Positions 7,990 to 17,593 of a stretch of DNA of 59,750 nucleotides are shown in pieces. Below the pieces are notes generated by a model, which saw only the letters and a program-made list of their open reading frames with translations, was not told the DNA's origin and searched no databases. This stretch comes from Lacticaseibacillus thailandensis DSM 22698 = JCM 13996 (lineage in GTDB: Bacteria; Bacillota; Bacilli; Lactobacillales; Lactobacillaceae): positions 1-59,750 of the forward strand of contig NZ_BBER01000008.1 of the NCBI RefSeq assembly GCF_001312865.1. Direction: 5' to 3'. The position numbers and the translations under genes were made by a program. Position 1 is the stretch's first letter, and each line of letters begins with the position of its first letter.

Positions 7990-9346
7990 ATGCGTAACGA
8001 ATTGGGACACGTCCGGCCAGTTGCACCGGCAGCCCGGCAGATGACAAATTGGGACATGTGCGCCACGTGGATCGGTGCCAACGCCAATAACGGAACCTGG
8101 TACATTGGCGGAGTCATCGCCGCGGCGGGGATGCTGACCGCGTCAACGGCCCTGGTCGTCTGTGGCCTGGTCTCGTACGTCCTGTTGGCGCTAGCCAGCT
8201 ACATGGGTTACCGCACGGGATTACCCGCAATGGCGTTGACGCGTCCTGCCTTTGGGTTACGGGGGTCGCTGGTCCCGTCCGTGATCAACGTGGTTCAATT
8301 TATCGGTTGGGCGGCCGCCAACACGTTTATTGCCGCTATTTCGATTGCAACGATTCTGCACGACCTCCTTGGCTGGCCGGCGTATGGCACGCCTGGTGGG
8401 CACCGGGGCCTCATTGTGGGCATCCTGGTGATGTCAATGCTGCATATGGCTTCGATTGCGTTGGGTGAGCGGTCGGTGCGCATGATCGAACGGGTCGGGA
8501 TCGTGTTAGTGATGGTTTTCGTGGTGTGGGAATCCATCGTCGTGTTTCAGCACGTCTCCCTGGGCGCCATCATGGCGTGGCGTCCAGCAACGCACTTACG
8601 CCTGACCGGTGGTGCCGCCATCGACGTTCTGGCGGCCTTCAACCTGGCGTGGGTCACCGCGGCGGCGGATTTTTCCCGGTTTACCAACAAACCCCACGCC
8701 GCAACGACCTGGTCCTTTGTGGGGGCCAACATCGGGCTGTTCTGGTTTGCCTTTATTGGCTTGGTGGCAACAATTGCAACGGCCATCACCATGAACCACT
8801 TTGATCCAAATGATTCTGATCCTTCCACCATTGCGACCAAGCTGGGTTTGGGTGTGTTGGCACTATTGGTGATCGTGATCACTAGCACTACGGCCAACGC
8901 GGTCAACCTGATGGCGGCGGGGTCTGCCGTCACCAACATGTGGCACCGCATGACGTTACGGCCCGCGTTGTGGTTGGTGACGGGTGTTGCCACCCTGGTG
9001 TCCTTCGTACCGCTGTTTTTTTGCCACGTTCCTGGATGCCTTCACGGCCTTTTTGGACATGATTGGGATGTTTCTGGGCCCTGAAATTGCCGTCTTTCTG
9101 GTGGACTTCTTCATCTTGCGGCACCGGCAGTACGACGCACCAGCGATGAACCGTCCGGGTGGCCAATACTGGTATTGGCACGGCGTCAACTGGCGGGCCT
9201 TGGGGGCCTGGGCGCTCGGCGTGCTGGGCTACTTTGCCTGTCGCCGCGTGCCGATGATTGCTGACCACGTGGGGGCCACCTTCGTCGCGATGGCGGGAAC
9301 GGCCTGTGTGTACCGGGTGTTGAGTCGACGCCAGCAGTCAAAGTAG
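7990..9346 (+). CDS. NCS1-family cytosine/purine permease (CodB-like), frameshifted as sequenced
   Basis: This is a 12-helix membrane transporter of the NCS1 family that imports cytosine or a related nucleobase with a cation. Family features: the N-terminal NWDMCATWIGANANNGTWY segment, FNLAWVTAAADFSRF in the middle and the GPEIAVFLVDFFI stretch near the end. The frame breaks at a run of seven T (9016-9022); six T would give SFVPLFFATFLDAF and a continuous 451-residue protein. The start is ATG at 7990 with GTTGAGG before it. Nearness to deoB fits nucleobase/nucleoside salvage. I regard the break as a probable sequence error. Confidence 0.83.
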
Positions 9347-9364
9347 TGGTATACCGTCCGGATC

Positions 9365-9402
9365 AAAAAAGTGTTGCCTCAATCACGAGACAACACTTTT
9401 TT
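9365..9402. terminator. Bidirectional terminator between permease and hom
   Basis: A perfect 12-bp inverted repeat (9365-9376 with 9391-9402) has A6 on the left arm and T6 on the right, so it can serve both convergent genes. Confidence 0.85.
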
Positions 9403-9412
9403 GTGCGCTAAG

Positions 9413-10647
9413 TTAACCCTGCAGCACCGGCAGCACGTGAATCAGTCCTACCCCTGCCGCAGCCAGCTGGCTGTGCCACCGCTGAACATCGGTGTCGGCG
9501 ACCGGACCAGTGAGGACCGTCGTTCGTCCCCGGATACGCTGTACCCGACCGGTGATGCCGAGTGCGCGCAGTTGTTCCCGGGTGAAACCCGTTCCGGTGA
9601 TGCTGACAAAGCGTGGTGCGACCCGGTGCGCGGAATCCGCCACAATGGCTGGGGTGTCCGTGTCAACGAAACGCTCCGGCGTGTTGCCGTAGTGGATATC
9701 GTCAGCCAGGTCGAGCAAGTCTGCGACGATGGAGTTAGCGGTGGGCAGCGAACCCGCGCCGGGGCCCACCATGCTCAACCGTTTAACGTTTTGGGAATCG
9801 ATCAGTACGGCGTTGTTTTCATCGCGGACGGCCGCTAGTGGGTGGCCCAATGGTACTAAGTGCGGAGCGACCCGCAAACAGAGCCCGTCTGGCGTTAATT
9901 CACTCACCGCCAGGGGCTTGATTGCGTACCCCCAAATGCTGGCAGTCACGAAATCTTGGGGCTGGAGGGTGGTGATGCCTGAATATCCACGTCGTCCATA
10001 GACGGGTTCATGCCAAAGGCAAAGCGGGTCAGAATCAGCAACTTGTACGTGGCATCCAGCCCCTCAACGTCGTTCGCGGGGTTAGCTTCCGCAAACCCTT
10101 TGCGTTGGGCCAATGCCAGCGCGTCGTCGTACGAGGAGCCGTGGGCAATCATCTGGGTGAGGATGAAGTTACTGGTCCCGTTGGCGATCCCCGTGATCCG
10201 CGAAATGGGGTCGCCGGCGTAAGCGTTACGGAGCGTGCGTAGGACGGGGATAGCCCCCATGACTGCGGCTTCATAGTACAGCCCCACGTGGTGGGTGGCC
10301 GCAATCTGGCTGAGTTCGATACCGTCAGTGGCAATCAGGTCCTTATTGGCCGTGACGACGTGTTTACCAAAGGTGAGCGCCGTCTTGATCAGCTCCTTGG
10401 CCTTGGTGGTGCCGCCAATGGCTTCAACCACCACGTTGATTTTAGGGTCAGTCACGATACTTTGACTGTCGGTGGTGAGGGCGATACCGGGATATTGAGC
10501 TTGGCGCTCCGGCGTGACGGTGCGCACCGCAATGCGTGTGATGCGTAGCTGGCGGGCAGCGAGTCGTGGTTGGGGGTCCTGTAAAATGTTGACCAGGCCG
10601 GAGCCCACGGTCCCGAGGCCGAGTAGACCAATGTTAATTGTGTTCAT
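9413..10647 (-). CDS. hom: Homoserine dehydrogenase, frameshifted as sequenced
   Basis: This enzyme reduces aspartate semialdehyde to homoserine, the branch point to methionine and threonine. The N-terminal NAD(P) fold shows GLLGLGTVGSGL at residues 8-19; the catalytic domain shows ANGTSNFIL and KGFAEANPANDVEGLDATYK. Near 9978 one C is missing on the plus strand (G on the coding strand); restoring GGG joins the frames as DVDIQGITTLQPQDF. The product is then 411 residues and includes a C-terminal regulatory region. Start is ATG at 10647 with AAGGGA nine bases before it. It is last in the T-box-controlled metA operon, so it probably feeds mainly methionine. Confidence 0.87.
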
Positions 10648-10662
10648 GGTCACCGATCCCTT

Positions 10663-11820
10663 CTACGGTTGCGTGGCGCCGCCAATTTTGGCAAAGGCCT
10701 GGGCCAAGTCGGCAATCAAGTCGTCAGGATCCTCCAAACCGACGGAGAACCGCAATAAGCCAGGGGTAATCCCGGACTTAGCACGTTCTTCGGGACTCAG
10801 TTCGGCGTGGCTCATCTTGGGCGGGTAGGACAAAATCGTTTCGGTCCCGCCGAGGGAGACTGAGAACTCCGGAATCGTGGTGGTTTCGGCTACCGTACGG
10901 GCGGCGTCCTCGCTGCCCACGTCAAAGCTGAGCACGGCACCGCCGTTGACGGCCTGACGTTGTTGGGTGACGTAACCGGCGTTGCTTGGTAGCCCCGGGT
11001 AGCACACGCGCGTTACTTGGGGTTGTTGCTCCAACCACGCGGCAATTCGCTGGGCCGCCGCACTGGATTGTTGCATCCGCACACCCAGGGTCTTGATACC
11101 GCGCAACAGCAACCAGCAGTCGGTAACGCCCAACGTGGCCCCGACGGCGTTCTGGATAAAGTAGATGCGGTCAGCGAGGTCCTGGCGGTCGGTAACTACG
11201 GCGCCGGCCACGATGTCAGAGTGCCCGGCCAGGAACTTCGTGGCCGAGTGGACGACGATGTCCGCACCGAGGTGTAGCGGCTTTTGCAGTACTGGTGACA
11301 TAAACGTGTTGTCCGCGATGGCAATGAGACCGTGTGCGTGGGCGATATCAGTGACGGCCTGAATATCAGTCACGGCCAGAATGGGGTTGGACGGCGTTTC
11401 GATGTAGATAGCTTTGGTGTTGGGCCGAATTGCGGCTTTGACTGCGTCCAGATCACCGAGATCCACAAAGGTGTGGTCAATGCCAAAGCGGGGCAGAACC
11501 TCCTCCAGCACGCGGAACGTCCCGCCATACACGTACTTGGACACGATCAGGTGGTCACCTTGGCTGAATGTCATCAGCACGGAGCTGACGGCCGCCATCC
11601 CGGTACTGAATAGGTAACCAAACTTACCGTCCTCCAACGTGGCGACGGCGTGCTCGGCGACGTCCCGGGTAGGGTTGCCGGAGCGGGAGTAGTCGTACTT
11701 CCCGAAGTTGTCGAAGCTGGCCTGGTTGAAGGTCGATGACAGCTGGATGGGGGTGTTGACCGCGCCCGAGACGGGGTCGGCCACGGTGGTGGCTTTAATA
11801 ATTTTTGTCCAATCGTGCAT
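10663..11820 (-). CDS. Trans-sulfuration PLP enzyme (cystathionine gamma-synthase/beta-lyase family)
   Basis: This intact 385-residue enzyme belongs to the Cys/Met-metabolism PLP family (MetB/MetC/MetY). The PLP lysine is in VVHSATKFLAGHSD, the phosphate-binding region is STGMAAVSS, and DYSRSGNPTRD is near the N-terminus. It lies between hom and a second paralogue behind metA. One of the pair is expected to condense an acylated homoserine with cysteine or sulfide, the other to split cystathionine, but family members are too alike to assign the roles from reading alone. Start ATG at 11820 has AGGAG upstream. Confidence 0.88.
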   Translation of the reverse strand: MHDWTKIIKATTVADPVSGAVNTPIQLSSTFNQASFDNFGKYDYSRSGNPTRDVAEHAVATLEDGKFGYLFSTGMAAVSSVLMTFSQGDHLIVSKYVYGGTFRVLEEVLPRFGIDHTFVDLGDLDAVKAAIRPNTKAIYIETPSNPILAVTDIQAVTDIAHAHGLIAIADNTFMSPVLQKPLHLGADIVVHSATKFLAGHSDIVAGAVVTDRQDLADRIYFIQNAVGATLGVTDCWLLLRGIKTLGVRMQQSSAAAQRIAAWLEQQPQVTRVCYPGLPSNAGYVTQQRQAVNGGAVLSFDVGSEDAARTVAETTTIPEFSVSLGGTETILSYPPKMSHAELSPEERAKSGITPGLLRFSVGLEDPDDLIADLAQAFAKIGGATQP

Positions 11821-11886
11821 AGTGGTTCTCCTTTATGAGTGCTGACAAAGTAACGGTAGTAATCCGACTACACGGACGTGACGCTA

Positions 11887-13010
11887 TTAGTTGGTGGCGT
11901 CGGGTGCCGCGGCGGCAATGGCCTGGGTCAAATCGGCGAGCAGGTCGTCTTTGTCTTCAAGGCCGACCGACAGCCGGATGAGCTGGGGCGTGATGCCCAA
12001 TTCGAGGCGGTCACCAACGGGCATGTCGTGGTGCGTCTGGACGTACGGCACGGTGACGAGTGACTCGGTGCCACCGAGACTCTCTGCGAACGAACAGACT
12101 TGTAGGGCGCGCAGAAAGCGGTCGACGTCAAAGTCGTCAGCGAGGTAGAAGCTGATCATGCCGCCGACGCAGCGTAGAGTACGCGGTCGACACCCGTAAT
12201 TTCAGGCAACGCGTGGGCCAGGTACTGAGCGTTTTCGGTGTGGTACTTCATCCGCACGTGTAACGTCTTGAGTGACCGGATCAGCAGCCAGCTATCAAAC
12301 GGGTCGAGGTTTTGGCCCGTCGTGGTGAGCTGGAAGCTTAACTTATCGGCCAGGTCATCATCTTTGACAATGACCGCGCCAGCCAGGATGTCGTTGTGGC
12401 CGCCGAGGTACTTGGTGGCTGAGTGGACGACGATGTCCGCGTCGTCATCGAGCGGATTCTGGTAGATGGGGGTCAGGAAGGTGTTGTCGACGGCAATGAG
12501 AATGTCCGGCCGGGTCGCGTGCACGGTGCGGGCCACCGCCTCGATGTCGATGATCTTCATGGTTGGGTTACTAGGTGTTTCCAGCCAGATTAGCTTGGTT
12601 TCAGGCTTGATCAGGAGGATCAGGTCGTCAACGTTTTTGCCGTTCCACTTATCGTAGTTCACGTGGTAGCGTTCTTGGCGTTCATCAAAGTAACGGAAGG
12701 AGCCACCGTACAGGTCGTCGCTGGCAATGAAGTGGTCGCCGGTGGCCGTGAGGGTAGAGAACACGAGGTCGATGGCGGCCATGCCGGAGCTGGTGGCAAA
12801 GGCATGGGTGCCGTGCTCGATGGCGGCGAGCTGCTTTTCTAGTTCGAGCCGCGTGGGCGTAGTCATCCGGGAATAGTCAAAGCCGGTTGATTGGCCGAGT
12901 CCAGGGTGACGGAATGCGGTCGAAAAGTTGAGGGGCACCACGACGGAGCCAGACCGGTCGTCCTCAGTACCATTAGTGCCTTGAACCAGTTGCGTTGCGA
13001 TTTTAGTCAT
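11887..13010 (-). CDS. Second trans-sulfuration PLP enzyme, frameshifted as sequenced
   Basis: This paralogue of the next gene downstream also has the PLP lysine motif ([14 protein letters not shown]), SSGMAAIDL and an N-terminal [11 protein letters not shown]. The frame is lost near 12170 where one G is missing on the coding strand; restored it reads VLYAGVGGMISF, the expected core motif, and gives 374 residues. Its start overlaps the end of metA by 8 bp, so it is translationally coupled to the first enzyme of methionine synthesis. That position favours cystathionine gamma-synthase or O-acylhomoserine sulfhydrylase activity, but this is inference. Confidence 0.83.
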
Positions 13011-13799
13011 GTGCAGTAACCTCCTGTGGTGTTAATTGGTGAACCCAGTGACGGTAAAAAGTAGCGGTGTCGTGTTGCCACGAATTAACGGGCCGCATGT
13101 CATGATCAAAGTAATTACTTGGTGGTGCGACGGTCAAACCGCGGTGCTGGTCGCGGTGAAATTCACTCGCTAGCGTGCCGGTCCAGTACTCGAGGTGACC
13201 GGTGATGTAGGTTGAACGCAGCGCCGCGTCGGTGATAATGGTGGCGCCAATGCGGTCGTCGCCAGCAACCACTTTCCCGTGCTGTACGCTCGTGATTGGG
13301 ATGGTGAAGTACCGCGAATGGGGCATCGTGACGCCATTGGTAGTGTAGATGCCGTTAATTTTGTGGGTGATTTGGTGCCCGTCCGCCACCCCGTCCACGT
13401 GGAGGGCGGCGTATGCGCCCCAGCACAGGAAGAGGCTGTGTTCTACGTGGGTTCGGCGCCACGTCAGTAGTTGCCGAAACTCAGCCAAAAGTCGACGGCG
13501 GTGAACGGTAATTGGTCGAGTGCCGCGCCGGTGACAATCAAACCGTCAAAATGTTGGTCGGCCATCTCAGCCAACGTCGGGTAGGCGGCCCGAATCGCCG
13601 CCGCGTGGTGGCGTACCTGGTGGGTGGCCGGTAAGGCAAAGGTCAGCGCCAAGTTCGTGTCGGTATTGCCCAAAGCCGCGGCAATCTGTTGCTCGGTCAC
13701 AGCCCGAGTGGGCATTAGGTTGAGCACCAGGATCCGCCGGGCATTAGGCGCGGGCCGGATATGGTTACGGGTCAAGCCGGTAGTAATGGCAATGGTCAT
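13003..13799 (-). CDS. metA: Homoserine O-acyltransferase (MetA family), frameshifted as sequenced
   Basis: MetA transfers an acetyl or succinyl group to homoserine, the first committed step to methionine. Visible motifs: RRILVLNLMPTRAVTEQQ, FDGLIVTGA, the nucleophile cysteine in LFLCWGAYAAL, and the histidine-glutamate site in YITGHLEY. The frame breaks near 13485 (CC on the plus strand); GGG instead of GG on the coding strand gives DFWAEFRQLL. The joined protein has 265 residues, shorter than the roughly 300 of E. coli MetA. The acyl donor cannot be read safely. Start ATG at 13799 follows AAGGAGG. A methionine T-box precedes it. Confidence 0.85.
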
Positions 13800-13838
13800 C
13801 TTGGGTCGCCTCCTTTGGTCAGTTGATGCCGATGGTAT

Positions 13839-14114
13839 AAAAAAAACCGCCACACAAGTAATAAATACTCATGTAGCGGGACGATTGGCTCGTGTTACCA
13901 CCCGTTTTCTGGTTGCCGTCACCGACAACCACTCTAACAGTACGGCGGCATGCACCACGATACTGACCCACGTTAACGGGTGGGTACCGGTGTATACTCA
14001 CATACGCTCGTATACACTCGACTTTGCTCTGAGACCATATTCACGTGCCGTGCGGTGATCGGCTCCCAGCAACCTCCGATTCTCTGCGCACCCACGACGA
14101 CGTTACTCATCTCC
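13839..14114 (-). promoter_or_regulatory. T-box riboswitch, methionine-type, with terminator
   Basis: Read on the minus strand, this leader has all main T-box parts. Stem I begins with GAGAT and the loop E half AGTA (around 14105-14113). The opposite side reads GTGAAT-ATG-GTCTC, so the predicted specifier codon is AUG at 14036-14038. The T-box sequence GGGTGGTAACACG lies at 13891-13904. A strong terminator (stem 13847-13860 with 13865-13879) ends in eight U at 13839-13846. Uncharged tRNA-Met should favour the antiterminator and switch on metA through hom. Methionine T-boxes before metA-type operons are known in Lactobacillales. Confidence 0.88.
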
Positions 14115-14134
14115 GCGTCATTAATATTGTCATT

Positions 14135-14163
14135 ATATTAAATCATTATTAGAGATGGGTCAA
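14135..14163 (-). promoter_or_regulatory. Promoter of the methionine T-box operon
   Basis: On the minus strand TTGACC (14163-14158) and TAATAT (14140-14135) are 17 bp apart in an A+T-rich stretch just upstream of Stem I. Confidence 0.65.
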
Positions 14164-14253
14164 GTAGCCTAATTTTGCGGGGAATCGTAGCTGACGGATC
14201 AATCACCTCAACCAGCCCAGGCCGTTGTCAGTTTGTGGTTAATGGCAACAATA

Positions 14254-14298
14254 AAAATGGCGGTACCAGTGAGCAAACGTTTGCTCACTGGTACCGCC
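14254..14298 (-). terminator. Terminator of lysC, perfect 40-bp palindrome
   Basis: A perfect inverted repeat of 20 bp per arm (14259-14278 and 14279-14298) has no spacer. On the minus strand it is followed by TTTTTA, so it can end lysC transcripts. It also stands upstream of the metA T-box promoter and may insulate the two units. Confidence 0.75.
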
Positions 14299-14320
14299 GT
14301 GCATTTTCATCTATTACCCG

Positions 14321-15724
14321 TTAATCTAACGATACTTGTTGCTTATTAGCCTGGGTGACCTCGCTGTGGTGCGTACAGCTCAGCTCGTAGACTGCCCGTA
14401 CGGCGTCGTCCGCCTGTTCGGCCGGCACACCCAGCATGATGCTGATCCGCGACGCACCCTGGTTGATCATCGTTGGCGCGATGCCCGCGTCGGCCAGGCT
14501 GACCATAATTCTGGCCAGCAGGTCGTTTTGTGCATAGAGCCCTTCGCCCACAATCATGAGGACGGCAAAGTCGTCGAACCAATCCAACTGGTCGGGCGCG
14601 ATCTCCGCCTTGATGTCGGCCGTGATACCGCGCTTTTTGTCCGGTGACAACTGGCCCTTGTCGATGATCAGGGTCAGGTCGTCGATTCCTGACGGCATGT
14701 GTTCGTAGCTAACGTTGTACTTGCGCAGAATTTGTAGCAGGTGCAGGGTGAAGCCGACCTGTGTGTTGATGAGGTAGCGGTGCAGGTAGAGGCCCACAAA
14801 GTTGCGGTTGGCGGCCACCCCTGTGATGTGGTGGTGGTGGTTCACGTCTTTGGTGGGCGCGATGAACGTGCCCCGCGCTTCCGGATCATTGGTATTCTTC
14901 ACGTTGACCCGGATACCCGCCTGGATCACGGGAATGATAGCTTCGTCATTAAAGACGGAGAAGCCGGAGTAGGCCAGTTCACGCATTTCGCGATAGGTCA
15001 GCGTGCGGATGGCACGGGGATGCTTGACGATGTGTGGGTCAACCGCGTACACGGAGGACACGTCGGTGAAGTTTTCGTACAGGTCGACGTTGAACCCCCG
15101 GGCGAGGATGGAACCGGTAATGTCGGATCCGCCGCGGGCAAAGGTGGCGATGTTACCATCCTTGTCGTAAGCAAAGAATCCTGGTACGACGATGATTTCG
15201 TCGGGGTGCAACTCAAACTGCGCGATCCGGGCGTAACTGTCATCGGTCACGGTCGCGGCGCGGGGTTCACCAGTGACGGTGATGCCTAGGTCGCGGGGGC
15301 CGACGAACCGTGCGTTGATGTCCTGATGGGCCATGACTTCAGCTACCAGCTGGGCGTTCATGAACTCGCCTTGAGCCATAAAGGCCGCGTACAGGTAGTC
15401 AGTGGTGGGGTAATTGCGGGCCGCCATGTCGCCGAGGTGGCGCCGCAACCGGTCAATGATGTCGGTGGGCACGCCAAAGTAGCGCGCGATGTCGACGTAG
15501 CGGCTGAGAATTTCTTCAGTAACGGGTTCGGTGTCCGTTCCGTCAACGACGGCGTCAGCGAGCTTGCTGAGTAGGTCAGTGACTTTGGTATCACCGGATT
15601 GACGTTTGCCGGGGGCGGAGACCACCATGATGCGGCGGTCAGCGTCTGCGGTTACGATGTTAATGGCCTTCTCGAGTTGTGGGCCTGTGGCCAGGGAGGA
15701 GCCACCGAATTTTACGACCTTCAT
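14321..15724 (-). CDS. lysC: Aspartate kinase
   Basis: Aspartokinase phosphorylates aspartate and is the first step for lysine, DAP, threonine and methionine. The N-terminal kinase motif KVVKFGGSSLA starts at residue 2; the substrate region shows VPGFFAYDKDGNIATFARGGSD; two ACT-type regulatory modules fill the C-terminal third (IMVSLADAGIAPTMINQGAS). The 467-residue length suits a monofunctional enzyme. I chose ATG at 15724 because it starts the conserved motif; the ribosome binding site there is weak, and TTG codons upstream are possible. It is divergent from the dap operon and has its own promoter without a visible lysine riboswitch. Confidence 0.92.
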   Translation of the reverse strand: MKVVKFGGSSLATGPQLEKAINIVTADADRRIMVVSAPGKRQSGDTKVTDLLSKLADAVVDGTDTEPVTEEILSRYVDIARYFGVPTDIIDRLRRHLGDMAARNYPTTDYLYAAFMAQGEFMNAQLVAEVMAHQDINARFVGPRDLGITVTGEPRAATVTDDSYARIAQFELHPDEIIVVPGFFAYDKDGNIATFARGGSDITGSILARGFNVDLYENFTDVSSVYAVDPHIVKHPRAIRTLTYREMRELAYSGFSVFNDEAIIPVIQAGIRVNVKNTNDPEARGTFIAPTKDVNHHHHITGVAANRNFVGLYLHRYLINTQVGFTLHLLQILRKYNVSYEHMPSGIDDLTLIIDKGQLSPDKKRGITADIKAEIAPDQLDWFDDFAVLMIVGEGLYAQNDLLARIMVSLADAGIAPTMINQGASRISIMLGVPAEQADDAVRAVYELSCTHHSEVTQANKQQVSLD

Positions 15725-15833
15725 GAACAATATGCCAACTTTCTCAAATGGTTTATATGATAACAATACTACATTGGGGCGGTGTTGCTACGCATAAATG
15801 TATGGGCGTATGTATATCTTATATTCACCTGCT

Positions 15834-15862
15834 AGTATACGAATCTCCACCCGCGGTAACAA
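15834..15862 (-). promoter_or_regulatory. lysC: lysC promoter
   Basis: On the minus strand TTGTTA (15862-15857) and TATACT (15839-15834) are 17 bp apart, leaving a leader of about 100 nt before the lysC start. That leader is too short for a lysine riboswitch. Confidence 0.6.
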
Positions 15863-15879
15863 GTCGGTGCGTTGAATCT

Positions 15880-15911
15880 GGGGTGGCAACAACTACATCT
15901 TTGGTCACCCC
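15880..15911. other. Inverted repeat between the divergent lysC and dap promoters
   Basis: GGGGTG (15880-15885) and CACCCC (15906-15911) form a 6-bp inverted repeat with a 20-base spacer, placed directly upstream of the lysC -35 box. It could be an operator. No regulator gene is adjacent. Confidence 0.3.
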
Positions 15912-15991
15912 GCCGTCGTTCTGCTAGCACTCCTGGATTTTAACTACCAACTAGTTGTACCGTGAAACACCAGTTTAGCGTCAACGTTGGG

Positions 15992-16019
15992 TTGACAGAG
16001 TGCGTATATTAATTGTAAC
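15992..16019 (+). promoter_or_regulatory. Promoter of the lysine-riboswitch transcript
   Basis: A consensus TTGACA (15992-15997) lies 16 bp before TGTAAC (16014-16019), directly ahead of the lysine riboswitch. Confidence 0.5.
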
Positions 16020-16035
16020 CTAACGATAATTAGAA

Positions 16036-16298
16036 AAGATAGAGGTTGCGGTTGCCATGAGTAGCGCGTCCAAGTTGATTACACTCAACGGTGCGGGCGC
16101 ATGAAAGGGAAGACCGCCGAAATCAACTGGGCAAGTGTAAGCCTGGTTGGTTGGGCCACCGGTGAATAACCGCTGGACTGTCGCAGTTAACGGCTGCGGA
16201 GCGCTATCGTAAATCATTATGGACCAACGGTTTTTTTTAACGAAGACTTTGACAAGCCCATCTGGTATGCGAATAACGCACGCCGGATGGGCTTTTTC
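16036..16298 (+). promoter_or_regulatory. Lysine riboswitch (L box) with intrinsic terminator
   Basis: The L-box core is recognisable in order: GATAGAGG (16038-16045), GAGTAGCG, GAAAGGGAAGACCGCCGAA, a central hairpin region, and GGAGCGCTATC closing at 16208. The first helix pairs GATAG (16038-16042) with CTATC (16204-16208). A perfect 9-bp terminator stem (16254-16262 with 16286-16294) and T5 follow. When lysine binds, the terminator should form and shut off the alr-lysA-dap operon. The layout matches the known lysC leader of Bacillus subtilis. Confidence 0.9.
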
Positions 16299-16335
16299 GT
16301 GCCATCTGAACGTGCTACCGTTCTGGCAACCGCCA

Positions 16336-16394
16336 TGGTCAGCGCCCCCTCTATACCTTATAATATGCAGTAGTGTGTCCATTTGGTCGGACAC
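16336..16394 (+). promoter_or_regulatory. Second promoter and hairpin downstream of the lysine riboswitch
   Basis: TGGTCA (16336-16341) and a perfect TATAAT (16359-16364) are 17 bp apart, after the riboswitch terminator and before alr. A 6-bp hairpin (16375-16380 with 16389-16394) follows at the expected transcript start and could be an operator. This promoter would make the operon partly independent of lysine. Confidence 0.5.
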
Positions 16395-16430
16395 GTAGTA
16401 ATGACAATTGACGCGTAGGGGGTTTGGTTC

Positions 16431-17547
16431 ATGCAGTCACAGCTGATCATCGTCCAACAAAATTATATATATCGCAGCATGCGGTAACGCACAACATCGC
16501 GGAGACGCGGAAGGCGGCACACGCCAAAACGGTCTTTCTGGCCGTGAAGGCGAACGCGTATGGTTTCGGGTTGCTCGAAATGAGTCGCGCCGCCGTGAAT
16601 GGCGGTGCGGACGGGTTGGCGGTGGCCGTCCTGGACGAAGCACTAACGTTGCGGCAACACGGCTTTACGGTGCCCATCTTGGTGATGAGTATCGTGATGC
16701 CGCAGTACGCGGAGGAGTTAGCGGACAACGACCTGATTACGACCGTGGCCAGTGACCAGTGGCTCCACGACGCGCAGCCCTACTTGGCACAGGCAGCCCG
16801 GCCGCTCAAAGTATCGATGGGTATCGATACCGGTATGGGTCGGATCGGTTACCGTAGTCGCAAAGAAATGGACGCGAGCCTGCAGTTCATGCAGGACCAT
16901 CCCCACGACTTTAACTACTACGGGCTGATGACCCACTTTTCCCAGGCAGACTCGTCCGAGGTCGACTACTTCCACAAGCAGCTGGCCCGCTGGCACGAGC
17001 TTACCGACACGTTTCCGCACCCGCCGATGGTGCACGTCGCCAACTCGGGGGCCGCGATGTACCATGCCGACGAAATCCCGACCGACGTCATCCGCGCTGG
17101 CACCGTGGTGTACGGCATTGAGCCGTCGTTGGGAGAGCTACGGGATGCTAGTTACCTGGAGCCGGTGCTAACGCTGACGACGCAACTGATCTTCGTCAAG
17201 CAGATGCATGCGGGTGACGGAATTTCCTACGGCCACATCTATGAGGCCAAAGAGGGCGAGTGGTCGGTACCATTCCGCTAGGTTATGGTGACGGTCTGAC
17301 GCGGCGGCTGACTGGTGCTGAAGTGCTGGTCAACGGTCAGCGGTGCCAGATTTTGGGTAAGCTGGCCATGGACGCCATGATGATCCGGCTGCCCGGCCCG
17401 TTACCGTTAGGCACCAAGGTCACGGTGTTGGGTCGCGACGGGGATGAGGAAATCACCCTGGATGAGTGGGCTAACTTCACCGGCTTTGCCCCGTGGGAAT
17501 TGTCGATCAACCTGAACGACCGGTTGATTCGTGAAATTAGTGATTAG
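16431..17547 (+). CDS. alr: Alanine racemase, frameshifted as sequenced
   Basis: This PLP enzyme makes D-alanine for peptidoglycan and teichoic acids. The PLP lysine is in VFLAVKANAYGFG; the second catalytic tyrosine is in GISYGHIYEA; HRPTKLYISQHAVTHN marks the N-terminus. A GG near 17262 should be GGG, which joins the frames as EGEWVGTIPLGYGDGL. The start is also unclear: AGGGGG fits ATG at 16431, whose frame needs one extra G (ATGGCA) to enter the gene; otherwise TTG at 16424 is the in-frame start. The product has about 372 residues. It is the first gene of the riboswitch-led operon, linking D-alanine and DAP supply. Confidence 0.85.
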
Positions 17548-17593
17548 AACACGTCGGTGCGCAATCGGGGCGCACCGTTAATGGAGGTATTGC

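Noticed and set aside
15725..15833. Lysine riboswitch in the lysC leader
   Set aside because: The minus-strand leader from the visible promoter is about 100 nt and has none of the L-box core sequences.
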